Assembly: GCA_035926095.1 (NCBI GenBank)
Contig: JAVRQT010000025.1
Coordinates: forward strand, 250,501-314,500
Length of the DNA: 64,000 bases
Reading direction: 5' to 3'
From: Elasticomyces elasticus
Taxonomy: Eukaryota; Ascomycota; Dothideomycetes; Mycosphaerellales; Teratosphaeriaceae
Made by a program: the position numbers and the translations under genes. This document shows, in pieces, positions 20,988 through 32,481 of this stretch. Position 1 is the first letter of the stretch, and every line of letters starts with the position of its first letter. A model generated the notes under the pieces. It made no database searches and had not been told where the DNA came from. It saw nothing but the letters and a program-made list of their open reading frames with translations.

Positions 20988-23708
20988 GCAATTCGAAGAG
21001 AAGGTGGTGGTAATGTAAGATGCTGGCGGTTCTTCAGTCTCCAGTCTCCGAGTTGGCATGAGTAGTCTGCAGAGCCAGCAAGATGAAATGATATCGAGGT
21101 CGAAGCCAGGACAAGGCTGTGTAGCTGAGCTATACGCCACCCGTTAGCCTTGCCCGAGACTCGCATGGTGCCGCAGCACGTGCTCTGGAATTACTACGCT
21201 GAGCCTTGATAGATCGCGTGTAACGAGCTTATTCCAGCGGTATCGAACAGCTGATGTGTGCCCAGGAGCAGGTAGGGGTTCTAATAAGCGAAGCAGAGGT
21301 CGATAGTCACTCAAACTAGATCAAGCCACTCGGCACGACCTCATACGCCGATATGGGCTTGTGCAGGCTCAGCTCCGTCTCGAGAGAGTATCGCGAACGC
21401 AGCGCGTGCTGCTGGTAGTATCAGAACTCAGCAGAGTGCGATATGCAGCTCCACCTCTTCACTCGCGACTAGATGTACCTTAGAATGAATCAGCACTTGT
21501 TCCGGAGCCTCACATAGTACAAGAGGCTCAAACAGCCCTTGAACCACATTGAACTCTTCGGTAAGGCAAGGCTGAGTGGCTGAGCTGTGCATGTACATGT
21601 ACATGAACCCCACCAGGCTCGTGTGAGGCTCTTCGCTCGCTGCGCCTTGCCAGAGCTGTACAATTCCAAATAGCTGCTATGTGGCAATGACGGGAGGGTA
21701 CGGTCTGTTTTGCTGGTGCGCAAAGGAGTGGAGTAAAACAAATAGAACTTCCTGGTAGTGGTAGGTCCAGAACGTACTGTACCAGCTTGAGTAGCTGTCG
21801 CTCTCTCCCTTGGCAGGTTCTGCAGGACATGATGGACGCGAGTTCCTTCTCCAGGCTAAGAAATTCCTTCGTTGGCGTCACCGTCTACATGGCCAGTAGA
21901 ACGTGGTACTTGTACGTGTCGTATGCCATGTGTATTTTCATAGCTGTCATCTTTGAACCATCAGCAGGCGAACATGTTATGCGCGGGGAGAATGAGCGGA
22001 TCTAGATCGAGCCCTGCCTGGTCGCGATGAGCTGCGAGTCCCCCCTGAAAGCCCGCAGCATTCCGGCTTTGGTGGTCAAGTGTCCCGTGAGGGTGGTGTC
22101 ATTGTCTCGGTCACAGTCGTCGTTGAAAGTCGTGCTTGTGCACAAGGTACAAAGTTGGAAGTAAAGCCAGGCCTATCAATCCCAGCCGTATGACAAGTGC
22201 ACAACACCCAAGACAGCACTTCAAGTGATCCCCAGTAGCTCTTCATCGAGTACAGTACTCTTTCATCACCATCTTCGACCTCGACCTCGAACTCGCCATC
22301 ATCATCCTCAGCAACACTCGCTCGCGGCTCTTCTTAGACAAACGATTCGCCCGCGAGCGAGCGGTCTCTTCGATCGTGAACTTGACTTCGCTTTCGAAAT
22401 TCTTGCCGGGCCCGGTTGCTTGTCGTCGGAAGTGTGTCTGCCGGGACCCTGCTCAATTGCCGTTCTGCTTGAACGACGAGGTGCCATGGCGATTTTACTG
22501 TCTCACTAACTAATCACAACTGTCTTGTTGACATTCGAAATTGCTTGTTTGCTTGCTTGAGACGTGGTGGGTATGGTGGTACGATGGTATGGTCATGACA
22601 GACGTCGAGTTCGATATGCCCACGAATGTAGAACCCGTGGACATGCGAGCTTGTCAACGACAAGTCCATGTAGATGTGGGCGACCACTCACTTCATGAGC
22701 CGGTACTTTCCTATAACGAACTTCGTAGCTTTAAGCGCTGACGTGATCCAGAACTGCTTAGCGTCATTTGCATCCATGAGCTGAGCTCACCTCCGCAGGT
22801 CATGGTGCTGGCGTGCCGGTCGTGATAGATTCAGGGTTGCTGATAATGTATGGCAAGCTTCCGAAGTCTTGAGGGATTGTGCAAGACCGTGTAACTTGTC
22901 GTCTGTGGACCGTCTTGAGATGTGTAAGTCGTGAGATACGGTAGTGTTGGTATGGAGGTATATCTGGTTTCCCTAAAAGCTGTGAAGTGCAGGCGCCCAC
23001 TGTACAGGTACTCGCAAAAGCTACTGCCACAGTCGCAATCGGCATACTTATCGAGTGCAATTAGCAGGCTGAAGCACCAAGCACCCTTTCCCAGATGCAG
23101 GTTCCGTATGTCATCTAGAAATGTCAAGTACGGATCCGAGGGAAAGGCGAGAAGTCTTGTGTGAGGCTAAGCAGTACATGGCCTGCCAAGTCGCAGCAGA
23201 CCAACACACAGCTGCCTGGTGTCGATGTACGTACCGAGATTGTACTGGAACCACACGGTCGCCACCTACCATGATACTCGAGTGCGTAGGTGATTGCGTT
23301 GTTGATGGTTGAAAGCCATACGGCGGGGTATCGTGTAAGCGTGAACGGCACTTTGGTAGGTAGTGCTTCCACTCCCACCTTCTTTCTGTCCTTTCGCTCT
23401 CCTCTACACGATTGAGCAAGGTATAGTTACATCAAGGACAAGAAGGACAGAAGGCTTGGAAGAAGGCTTGGAAAGAAGGAGCTGTCAAAGTTCTGCCAAG
23501 ACGTCGATGCAAACGCAAACGCCACCCAACGCCACCCGCTTTCTTATTCCCCTCGGCACGATCCATCCCTGAACACGAGACACGGACAGCACTGACATCA
23601 CTCTTCCAAGAATCCGTCCCACGAACAGGGCACACGCCCGCAGTTCTGTCGTCGCATCGCAAAGTCGTAAGTCCTTCTCTCTGTCACTCCCATTCTCTAT
23701 CTATCACC
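20988..23708. other. Gene-poor stretch of 2.7 kb
   Basis: No recognisable coding region, RNA or long repeat. The last 300 nt before 23709 are CT-rich and look like the promoter and leader of the downstream gene. Confidence 0.4.
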
Positions 23709-25739
23709 ATGTACGCGACGGACTCCACCTCCAAAAAACCCTCCAACCGCCTCAGCGCAATGTTCTCCCGTCAAAAATCCGTAGACGGCGGGCGGCCCTC
23801 CTTATCACCTACCACGTACCCCAACGCCAACGGCAATAACAGCGTGGATTCCGCCTACGCCTCCAGCGACCCCTCCGCTTCAAACGTCTCCACGCACACC
23901 AGCCCAGAAAGCAGACACGCGAATATGGTGAGTATAGAAAATAACGGCCAGATTTCCGGCGTCGACGGGTCCCGGCATCTGCAACTCAATCAGAAGACGG
24001 GGGAGGTGTTGGATGAAGATACCGGGGAGGTTGTCACGACTGTTACTACGACGACTACGACTACTACTACTGTTGTTAAGAAAGCTGGCGGTGGGAAGGG
24101 TGGAGCGGAGGTGAGAGTTGAGACGCAGCCGGGACACCCGGGGACGACGCAGACTAGTACGCAGCAGAGGGTCGGCGGAGGAGGAGGGGGTGGTGGGCAG
24201 CAGGCGGGACATATCGCGGAAGCGCCGGGGGATGGACCGAGTGCGCGGTTAACGCAACCTGATCACCCGCCTACTTTCACCTCCTCATCTACGGCGAGGG
24301 AAAGGAGTCCTGTCCCCGCACCACTGCAGATTGGGCGACAACCACCACCGCATGTCGAAACGGGTAACACGAATAATAACCCTGCGTTGCCTCAGCGGAA
24401 TCCCAATAGAAGTTCCCGGGATTTCATGACTTCCCCGCCTTCACCTATCACGCCTGGAGGCGCGGGAGGGAGGCATAATTTCTCGTATCCAGCACGTGTG
24501 GGCACGAAATCCACGGAGCATTTGCCGCAGCATATGGTTAGTCAGGAGACTATGCACCAGCAATACAGTCCTCCGCATGCTCCGCCACCACAACAACAGA
24601 ATTCTGGACGGGAAGGGTACTCGTTCTCCACCGGCCCTCCGTCACAGCCGCAGAGTAAGGAAGCCCATTCCTTCTCAACCGGTATCCCCCTCCCCCTCCA
24701 TCAAACCCCCTCCCAACCCCAACCTCCTCCCACATCTCGCACCAGCGCAGGCGGTGCCCTCGAAAACCTCAAAGCCGCAGCCATAGGCCTCCACGGCGTC
24801 GGGGAAACTCTCCGCGGGACCCTCAACAGCGAGGTAGATAATAGATTGTCGAGACGTAACCCCGACAAAGCTGCGCAGGTGAATGCTAAGAATCGGGCGG
24901 ATATTGAACGGGGGCAGGCGGAGATGGCGAGGTTGAGGGAGAGGAATGGGTTAAGTCCTACTATTAGGAGACCGGGGCAGGAGGGGGATGGTGGGGCGCT
25001 TGGGCAGTCTTTGAGTGGGCCGGGAGGGATGGGAGCAGAGGGGAGGGTCAGTGAACGGGCGCCGCAGATACCTCCGATGAACCACGGGAGCGGTAATGGG
25101 GTGAACTCTTCGATAACTACGGCTACTGGTATGGGATTAGTCGGAGCCCAAGGCCAAGGGCAAGGTGGCGCGGGCCAAAGTGGTAATGGGATGGCATCAA
25201 CTGGCATCGGGCAGGGAGTCCAGCCAAGTAAATGGGACGCCCCCGGTACTTGGGGGAGTGGAAGCGTCTCGGCCAATACTGGCGCGCAACAGCAACAGGG
25301 ACAGAGTATCAACAAGCCACAACCTCAAGTACGGACAGCTGAGGTACACCCGGCGCTACGAGGACAGGGACAGCCGACGCAGGCTCAAGGGCAGGGGGTG
25401 GAGGGGCAAAGGTATGGAGGGACTCCGGCGGCGGCTGTGGGAGCTCAACGGCCGACGGAGGGGGTGGGACAAGGATATCCTGGTGCTCCTTCCACCGGGC
25501 CCGGTCCTGGCAGCACTCCCGCTAATTACGGTCCTGGCACGAGCGGTCTCGGTAATGCCGGTGGACGTGGAAAACCTATCCCGTTGAATGAACCAGGAAT
25601 GGTAGGAGGCAATGGTAGTGCAGCGGCGAATGTGCAGCATTTGAGTCAGCAGGGGAATAGTCATGAGGCGGAGGAGGAGGGAAGGAGGAAGGGTACGGGA
25701 CTGGGAAGGCTGTTCAAGCGGAAGGGTGTCGGTGCTTAG
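23709..25739 (+). CDS. Large disordered Gly/Pro/Gln-rich protein, 676 aa
   Basis: A single open frame with ATG in ATCACCATG context. The N-terminus is Ser/Lys-rich (KKPSNRLSAMFSRQKSVDGG). Next comes NQKTGEVLDEDTGEVV and a run of threonines, poly-Gly, and long Pro/Gln-rich segments. A more conserved-looking helical block follows near residues 350-400 (ALENLKAAAIGLHGVGETLR, RRNPDKAAQVNAKNRADIER). The end is basic (GLGRLFKRKGVGA). Similar architectures occur in uncharacterised ascomycete proteins. It has no signal peptide and no catalytic motif. The role is unknown; the helical block may be the functional part. Confidence 0.75.
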   Translation: MYATDSTSKKPSNRLSAMFSRQKSVDGGRPSLSPTTYPNANGNNSVDSAYASSDPSASNVSTHTSPESRHANMVSIENNGQISGVDGSRHLQLNQKTGEVLDEDTGEVVTTVTTTTTTTTTVVKKAGGGKGGAEVRVETQPGHPGTTQTSTQQRVGGGGGGGGQQAGHIAEAPGDGPSARLTQPDHPPTFTSSSTARERSPVPAPLQIGRQPPPHVETGNTNNNPALPQRNPNRSSRDFMTSPPSPITPGGAGGRHNFSYPARVGTKSTEHLPQHMVSQETMHQQYSPPHAPPPQQQNSGREGYSFSTGPPSQPQSKEAHSFSTGIPLPLHQTPSQPQPPPTSRTSAGGALENLKAAAIGLHGVGETLRGTLNSEVDNRLSRRNPDKAAQVNAKNRADIERGQAEMARLRERNGLSPTIRRPGQEGDGGALGQSLSGPGGMGAEGRVSERAPQIPPMNHGSGNGVNSSITTATGMGLVGAQGQGQGGAGQSGNGMASTGIGQGVQPSKWDAPGTWGSGSVSANTGAQQQQGQSINKPQPQVRTAEVHPALRGQGQPTQAQGQGVEGQRYGGTPAAAVGAQRPTEGVGQGYPGAPSTGPGPGSTPANYGPGTSGLGNAGGRGKPIPLNEPGMVGGNGSAAANVQHLSQQGNSHEAEEEGRRKGTGLGRLFKRKGVGA

Positions 25740-26013
25740 GCTGCTTGATTGTGGGGCGGTAGTGTACCCAGCTTTCTTGTATAATACGAGAGCCACGAAC
25801 TCTGTTTTTCAGGCTTTGAGTCGGTGCTGCGATGATGTGGATATTGGTGATGTTGGACGGTGGTGCTGGATGTTTGAGGCAGTGAAAGACGTGCCGACCA
25901 CTGGCGTTTTGTGATCCAGAGAAACTAATGAAGGGTTCAGGCTCATGAGCGGGCAAAGGTGTTCAGGCCGAACATACGGTTGGAGGACTACGATGAGCGA
26001 GGTGGGCGTGACC
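25740..26013. other. 3' flank of the disordered-protein gene
   Basis: No gene. It separates the intact 3' end from its decayed copy. Confidence 0.4.
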
Positions 26014-26088
26014 CGGCGGAGGAGAAGAACAAGGAAGAAGGAGAGGGCTATTGGGGGGCTGATCGAGAGGAAGCGTGTTGGTGCTTAG
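26014..26088 (+). pseudogene. Decayed duplicate of the 3' end of the 676-aa gene
   Basis: One frame reads RRRRRTRKKERAIGGLIERK then RVGA and stop. It aligns with the end of the upstream protein (GRRKGTGLGRLFKRKGVGA and stop). Over the last 37 nt including the stop, 30 bases match those at the intact end (25704-25740). The sequence further upstream is only weakly similar, so this is the tail of a small tandem duplication about 350 nt away. Confidence 0.6.
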
Positions 26089-27123
26089 GTCTTGCGTTTC
26101 TGGCGGTAGCTTGCTTGGGCTGGCAGCTTGATTGGAGTAGACAGGTACTTTGTATGACACGAGGATTACGAGAGGGTTTATTCTAGCTTCTTGGCCAGGG
26201 TAAGGAGTTGTGATGTCACGTTGATTGATACCGATTTCAGATTGCGACCGGTGTGTATTGACCAATGACAAGGGGATAGGAGAGGAGTTTCGGGGGCTAC
26301 GATGTGCGCTGGCGAAGGCTCACGATATGGCGTGGCCGTGCTACTATTGGTCCGCGGACAGAGGAAGCAGATGGACTGTACAAGACTTGATGCGAGAAGT
26401 GTCGGTGCCGGTTATGCCGGTCGAACACGTGCTGGGTGGCAGTAACGGTCTGAGTGGGAAGCAGTCGGTGGACGAGGAGAGGATTGTGGAAAACAATGAT
26501 GGGTTTGGGGAGGATGTTGGGGCGGGAGGAGTGTTGATGCTTGGATCCTAGGCAGGTTGCGTAGCTGTAGAGCAGGCACCTACCCGCATGATAGGTTGTG
26601 AACAGTTTGTTGGCTGGTGTTGAGGTAGTGTGGAGGTATGTATCAATACTGACTGGATTCCAGGCGCCAGAGCAGTTTTGTGGTAGTGCAAAATGATGAT
26701 GATGCTCTGGAAGGCACGATGGTACTGGCTGTTCTCGACAGCGTGGCTACTCTTGGAAACCTGCTGCGCAAGAGGACGCCGCCAAGATGAAGGACTGAAG
26801 CAGTAGGCTGCGCCTTTGCGAGGTCAAGTGCTGTGTCGGCGACTTTGGCGACTTCTTGCGGAGCGCTGATACTGGTTGTCATGATCGTGGCGGGGAGGTA
26901 GTATGGGCTGAAGGCAGAAAATGTGCAGCTCTTTCCGCAGCAGGAGGATAGCCACCCAACGAGCGAGGAGGAAGAGAAGGATTGCGATAATCTTTGCCTA
27001 CACAATTGGCAGATTTACATCGCTGGTATTTTCTTACGTGGCCGTGCTTGGTTCATTTATCGTTCTGGGACTTGATTTCGCGGCACCCTGAATGTTGCTT
27101 CGTCAGTATTCATTGGCGTGGTG
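26089..27123. other. Intergenic, about 1 kb
   Basis: A minus-strand frame (26643-27005) contains an ATG-led stretch starting MTTSISAPQEVAKVADTALD, but it has no recognisable family and was not called. Confidence 0.4.
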
Positions 27124-30100
27124 CTACATTCCTTTTTTGCCAAACGATAGAGACCGACTCAACGTGAAGGATTTTTCGCCCTTCCACCGGATCCTCTCTC
27201 TATTCCACCGAGCTTTCTGGGTATCCCACAGGATGCCTTCATCGGCCCGCAGGGGCGTTGGAACCATCCTGTTCATCTCGAGGGGTCGATATTGGGGCCA
27301 CGACCTCCGACGCTTCGGCGCTATCGGTGGAGGACTGGGCTCATCGCATTTACGTTCCTCTTCATTCATGTCTTGTCTGCGCTTGGCGCCTTTGGCTTTG
27401 AGTAGGTCGAGGATGCGATACTCTCGTCGGTGTGAAGCTGCCCCGAGCAAGCTGCGTTGCGTCCATCCCTTTTCCCATCCGTGAAGCCACGCCACAGTGT
27501 TCACACGGGCGCCTCTCGTAATCAGCAATTCGACCACCGATTCCCGACCCTTATCTACAGCGTAAAAAAGCGCAGTCCAGCCTTTATCGTCTCTTGCTTC
27601 CAGGTGGGGCCCATGGTCAAGAAGCCTATTGATGAAGCTAATATGTCCGTAGAGGCACGCTATAATAAGTGGAGTCAGGCCAGACGAATCGGGCCGGTTG
27701 ATGTCAACTTCGTCCTGTGCAAGCAACAAATTCAAGACCAGCCCGTAGCGCTCCTGTAGCGGCAGTTGATTGGTGCTGCTGTTTAGGCCGAACCTGTCTG
27801 CCGTAGAACCATCACTAGAGTCCGCCAAGCGATGAAGTGCCGTCCGGCCATCAGAATCTCTGTGTGCAGAGTCTACGCCGTAGGCGAGCAGTGTCTTCAC
27901 GACTAGGTGATGGCCGAAAGCAGACGCTTGGGAGAGTGCTAGGGGCGCCTCGGACAAGCTGATATCTCTATCGGCTCCCCACTTCAACAGCATCGTCGTG
28001 ATTTCGTCGTGGCCCTTCACTGCGGCTTGCAAAAGCGCAGTGCTGCCAGCCAAGGGACCTCTCAAGTTTATGTCCGCACCACCATCGAGCAGTAGTCTGA
28101 TCTCAGACGTACGGCCATATATTGCAGCGAAGCCGAGCGCAGAGCCTAAGTTAGGGTCTGCTCCGTACTGCAGAAGAAGCTTCACACATGCTTCATGGTC
28201 TCTTTCAACAGCTTGTATACGCGCAGAATGTTCGGCCCTGTGGGTGGCATAGATTATCGCGTGCGTCAGAGCAGTCCATCCCTCTACACTCGATGCATGA
28301 ACATCCGCGCCACAACTGATAAGTTCTGCTACCATACGGGCATCGCCGAACTGCGCGGCTGCATGGAGTGGTGTCTCCTTGTAGCCGACTCTTGCGGTAT
28401 TTACATTGGCTCCTTGAGCGAGCAGGCGCCGTGTCTCATCAAGTCTTCCATAATTTACTGCTGAATGTAGGTGAGTAAATCCTCGAATATCTGGTGACTC
28501 GATCACTCTGCTGAATACCGACGTGCGTTTGGCTTTGTCTATTAAGAAGCGACGAGCTCGTTCGGCCGTTGCTCCAGAGCCTAGCAGGAATTCCTCGACT
28601 GAAGCATGAGCGAGCTGAACGATGAGAGTGTCGCAGGGTGCCAATACATGCGAAGGATCGCCGCAATTTTCACCACGGGTCCTACAAAGCTCGCAGAGAT
28701 CGTAAAAGCCCCATGAGCAGTGGTGACAGATGAAATAGTTGCCGATGATAGCGCTTTGGCAGCGTTGGCAAACATGGCGTTGGTGATCTGTGGTTACCAT
28801 ACCGGACATGACATCGACCATGTCACCAGGGTCCAGTGCATCCAGCTCGAGAACAGTGACGTCTGGTTTTTCTGGGTCGACACGCATCGCTTCAGCTAGC
28901 TCGTAAAGAGCTAGTGGCCGAGGCGACAGAGCTAACCACGATAAACATTGAGCTACCTGGACGGCACAGTCGTCGGGTATGTCCGACAACATTTGCTCGT
29001 AGGTGGCGCTTAAAGTCGGCGGGAGTATACTCAAAGCTTTCTCGATCCTTGTACGTGTTTTGATGCGCAGCTTTCGTAATGCTTCGAGGTGCAACGCAGC
29101 CCATCGGAACCTGCAGAACATGTGAGCACGCCGGGCTTGCGTTTATGTGATTCCGGGACAGTCCTACATTCCATCTGGGGTTTCACTCAGTTTCGCGGTG
29201 ATGAGAGATCTGCATTTGTCGTCCACGCGACTGAACGCAGAGTTAGTGGCCAGTTGACAATGCACAAAGGACTTGATATCTTCGTTGACGAATGCCACAG
29301 TGATTTCCACGAACGATGCTCCCCAAGCTTTCATAAAACCTTCCACATCAGCGTATCGGCGGCTCGTAATGAGGAAGTGAAGGTCGTTGCATCTTTCTGC
29401 AAGTCGTGATAAGCCCTTATACACAGCGTCTCGATGATCTTGGGTGTCAGGTGATTCGTCTAGGGCGTCAATCACAACGAAGATGCGCCTTCCCTCGCAG
29501 CGCGCTGCTTCCAGTATATCCATAAGAGCTCGTTCCAGGTCGCGGACAGTAAGTCCATGTCCAAATTCTTTGTCGAAGGCATCCGCGAGGACTTGCACTG
29601 CAGGGTGACCTTGCGAGAGCTGCATAACCAAGGCACGAAGAAGAGCTTCCCACGATTGCTTCTTGTCGTCAGAGAAGGTGATGTAGAAATACGCTAGAAA
29701 GCAGTCTGGATAAGCCCGGCAGTGGCTACGCATGTCCTCGATAATGGTCGATGCCAACACGGTCTTGCAACATCCGATCTTCCCATGTAGCCAGAGCCGA
29801 GCAGTACTACCATATTTCCAGGAGAGGTAATCCGCTGAGTCAAGGAACCACTGACCGGTACCGGGATGCCGTCGAAGGCAGGCAGCGTTATGATTGGAAG
29901 TCACATCAGGTGCTCGAATCCAGGTCAAAATGCGCTCCAGCTTGGCCGCTTCTGCATCGCTAAGAAGTTGCCGTACGTGCTTCGACGTCTGCTGACCATC
30001 CAGTCGTAGTCTCTCCAGGTGGTCTACAGTCTCGGCATGATTCATATTGGCATGGTCAAGCACGATCTGGTGTTGCGCCTGGACCGAGTCGACTATATCT

Positions 30101-30606
30101 CGGACGACCTGGACCTGCGTGCATACCTTTTCGATGGCCCGCTGCGTATCTGCAATGGCTGCAGAAGATTCGTCATGATGGCGGCTTCCCGCGCGAATAT
30201 CGAGCACTTGGAGAGCGATACCGAGCTGGCCGAGGAGTCCGCCCACTACCTTCTTAATTCTGTCCAAGGTGTCCTGCTTGAAAGGATATGCCAGCCTGTG
30301 GACCGCCACCTGAAACTTGCTAGGCTTGTCCAAGCCGAACTGCTTGTTTTCGACTTCAAGTTTCCGCAAGCCAGCAAGACAGACGAGAACACGCTCTTGG
30401 ACCAGATCCCTTGTGTCTTGCTCGAGCTGTTTGTCCGCCAGAATGTGCTTAAACTGCTCAAGTATAGCACGGAGACTGTCTATAGTGTTCGAAGTGCTCG
30501 CCACGTCTTCTGGACAGCCTCTCCAAGCACCATAGTACTTCGTGATGCCTTGACATACCTGAATACCAAAGGACAAGATGCCTACCACGGCAGAAGCCTC
30601 CGCCAT
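27124..30606 (-). CDS. NLR/STAND protein: helical N-terminus, NACHT, ZZ-like zinc finger, ankyrin repeats; about 1141 aa
   Basis: Exons 29168-30606 and 27124-29110 join across an intron at 29111-29167 inside the fungal NLR motif DGMFRWAALHLEALR. Residues 1-200 form a helical domain of the type found at the start of fungal STAND proteins (EASAVVGILSFGIQVCQGIT). The NACHT domain follows, with Walker A LWLHGKIGCCKT, Walker B GRRIFVVIDALDES and a sensor-like HFLITSRRY. After the winged-helix region lies a Cys-rich ZZ-type finger (CQRCQSAIIGNYFICHHC, DLCELC, then H). About ten ankyrin repeats make up the C-terminal half, for example ETPLHAAAQFGDARMV and WTALFYAVDKGRESVVELL. Such proteins sense ligands through the repeats and trigger cell death or defence. 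The Gly before the P-loop Lys is Cys here. An in-frame ATG 15 nt upstream (30621) is an alternative start. Confidence 0.88.
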
Positions 30607-31251
30607 GTTCCTCTCTGGCACAAAGTCCTCTTTCTAGTCCCTTGAGGATAGATCCGGCCGATATATGCTTGCAGAGTGCGAGGAATCAGCAGCGTGAATG
30701 CAGGAACAGCATACATCACCACTCCGAGATCGCCTTGCAGCAGCGCAAAATGACAAGCGACATGGCTAATTCGCAAGGCTGAGGCTGAGCATTTTGCCGC
30801 CGAGCTGCATGCATGCCTGGACGTTGACCGACGAGTCGCAGGCCGTCTCGGAACGTGGTACGGCAAGTCACCAGTGTTGCTTTCTCTCGATGCCCGTGAA
30901 GTCAGAAGTCTGGAAGGGTCACGAGCAGTCCATTGTGATGTGTACAGTGTGAGGTGGAAGAAAGGAAGTGTGGCGCCTTGTCCGACACGCCTCGGACCGC
31001 TGAGCCGCTCACCGGGTATACTATGCATGGCTGCCTTGCTGCCGCCTTGCTGTCTGCTCCTTGTCTTGTTGCAATAGACATCCTCTCCTGCCGGCTATCA
31101 TTCCTGCAACCCTCGTGCAGTACCCAATAAAGCTCTCGATTCTTCAATTCGACTGACAAGTCGTGATACCATTCAGCCGAGATCGAACTCGCGACGCGGC
31201 AACTAGCGTGACGAACCGGGAAGCCGCCGGACGCTACCAAAAGTCGCCACC
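30607..31251. other. Intergenic between divergent genes
   Basis: Shared upstream region of the NLR gene and the 409-aa protein gene. A tRNA-like B-box word occurs near 31180 on the minus strand but no cloverleaf forms. Confidence 0.4.
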
Positions 31252-32481
31252 ATGCTCGACCCGGTCGAACGCATCTACAATATCCTCCATCTTCTGCGTG
31301 ATGGGTGCATACGCGACGGAGGAGGTGTACTCCCGGAAGATAGGGACTGGTTTGCCATCTCACTATCGCCAGCACAGTTCAAGGCCTTCGAAGACAAGCT
31401 GGAGGCCACGGGCGAGTACTCTGCTGAAGGCGGCGGCTACCCAGGTGTGAAAGGCTACTACGGCGACAAAGTACGCTGGGACTACGACCCCATGTTCAAG
31501 GGCGGCGAGTACGTGATCAGGCAGCGAAGCACGCGCCACGGTATCTTCTGTGGCGAGCTCACCAAAATGCTGGAGAGCGGCTTGAGGCGGGTTGTGGATG
31601 CTGTGCTCGACGACAGTGAAGAGGAGACAGCAGCCGCAATCCAGCCACTGAAAGACATGTGGTTCCGTACCATCGCCAAAACGCAGTTGCTGCTTCGATC
31701 CACTGCCAAAGAGGAATTGCTGATCGGGAAGACGAAAGCCATGTACCGGAGTCCGGAGATCCTGTCAACCTGCTGGGACAAAGATGTTTCCACATTTGTT
31801 GTGGAAATAAGCTATGCCTATCAGGATCGCAAGGCATTGAAACGACTAGCAGATGGCTGGCTGCGCAGTCGACGGCACCATGTGCAGTGCGTGGTTAGCA
31901 TCCAGATCAATGGCAATGAAGGTGCTACAGTCTCTGTCTGGCGGAAGAGTAGGGAGACCAAGAACGGGCGTGACTCATGGTCATTTCGTTGTGATGTTGA
32001 TGCTGTGCCCTTTCGCTCAATCCACGGCGAGACCTGCGACGGCCAGCTCGAGCTCTCGATCGCAGACTTCGCACCGAATGCCATACACGCACAGCTTCTG
32101 AAACTGCCCTTCGCGGATCTGTCAATGTATCAGCTTACCGTCTCCTTCGCGGATCTTGCAGACTTGTTGAAAAATGCCGAGGCGAAAGTGGAGAGATGGA
32201 AGGCTGAGGATGAGACGTGGAAGGCTGAAGATGAGGCCGAAGCATTGAATCACCCAGCCCGTGATGATGACGAGGCTATGGGACCACCTAACGACAACGA
32301 CGACGATTCGGAACATGAGGAAAGCGATGAAGACGAACAAGCAAAGTTGAGCAGGGAGCTTCGCGACGCGGAGGAGAATCTCAAATTGGACGCTTACTTC
32401 GAGCTGGAGAAGCTCGAAGTCGAGCGAGAAGCGGAAGAGAAGAGGCAGAAGGAGACAGCACAAAGCAGTGCTGCTTCTTGA
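31252..32481 (+). CDS. Fungal protein of unknown function, 409 aa, possible PD-(D/E)XK-type fold
   Basis: A single exon from ATG 31252 in GCCACCATG context. The middle region reads AMYRSPEILSTCWDKDVSTF then VVEISYAYQDRKALKRLADG and HHVQCVVSIQI, VSVWRKS. This order (acidic residue, ExS strand, helix, then a strand of hydrophobics) resembles a fungal family that I associate, by pattern only, with nuclease-like folds. The usual catalytic Lys of the ExK motif is not visible, so activity is doubtful. The N-terminus is helical, and a long acidic, charged coiled-coil-like tail covers the last 90 residues (ELRDAEENLKLDAYFELEKL). It sits divergently from the NLR gene. Function is unknown. Confidence 0.7.
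   Translation: MLDPVERIYNILHLLRDGCIRDGGGVLPEDRDWFAISLSPAQFKAFEDKLEATGEYSAEGGGYPGVKGYYGDKVRWDYDPMFKGGEYVIRQRSTRHGIFCGELTKMLESGLRRVVDAVLDDSEEETAAAIQPLKDMWFRTIAKTQLLLRSTAKEELLIGKTKAMYRSPEILSTCWDKDVSTFVVEISYAYQDRKALKRLADGWLRSRRHHVQCVVSIQINGNEGATVSVWRKSRETKNGRDSWSFRCDVDAVPFRSIHGETCDGQLELSIADFAPNAIHAQLLKLPFADLSMYQLTVSFADLADLLKNAEAKVERWKAEDETWKAEDEAEALNHPARDDDEAMGPPNDNDDDSEHEESDEDEQAKLSRELRDAEENLKLDAYFELEKLEVEREAEEKRQKETAQSSAAS

Noticed and set aside
24701..25315. 204-codon minus-strand frame
   Set aside because: Antisense of the disordered-protein gene; a long frame due to its GC-rich repeats.
26643..27005. 120-codon minus-strand frame with MTTSISAPQEV...
   Set aside because: No recognised domain, no splice support, composition not clearly coding.
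30019..30645. 208-codon plus-strand frame
   Set aside because: Lies antisense to the N-terminal domain of the NLR gene, which has clear family features.
31150..31230. tRNA-like B-box word (GAGTTCGATCTC) on the minus strand
   Set aside because: No acceptor stem or D arm can be formed around it.
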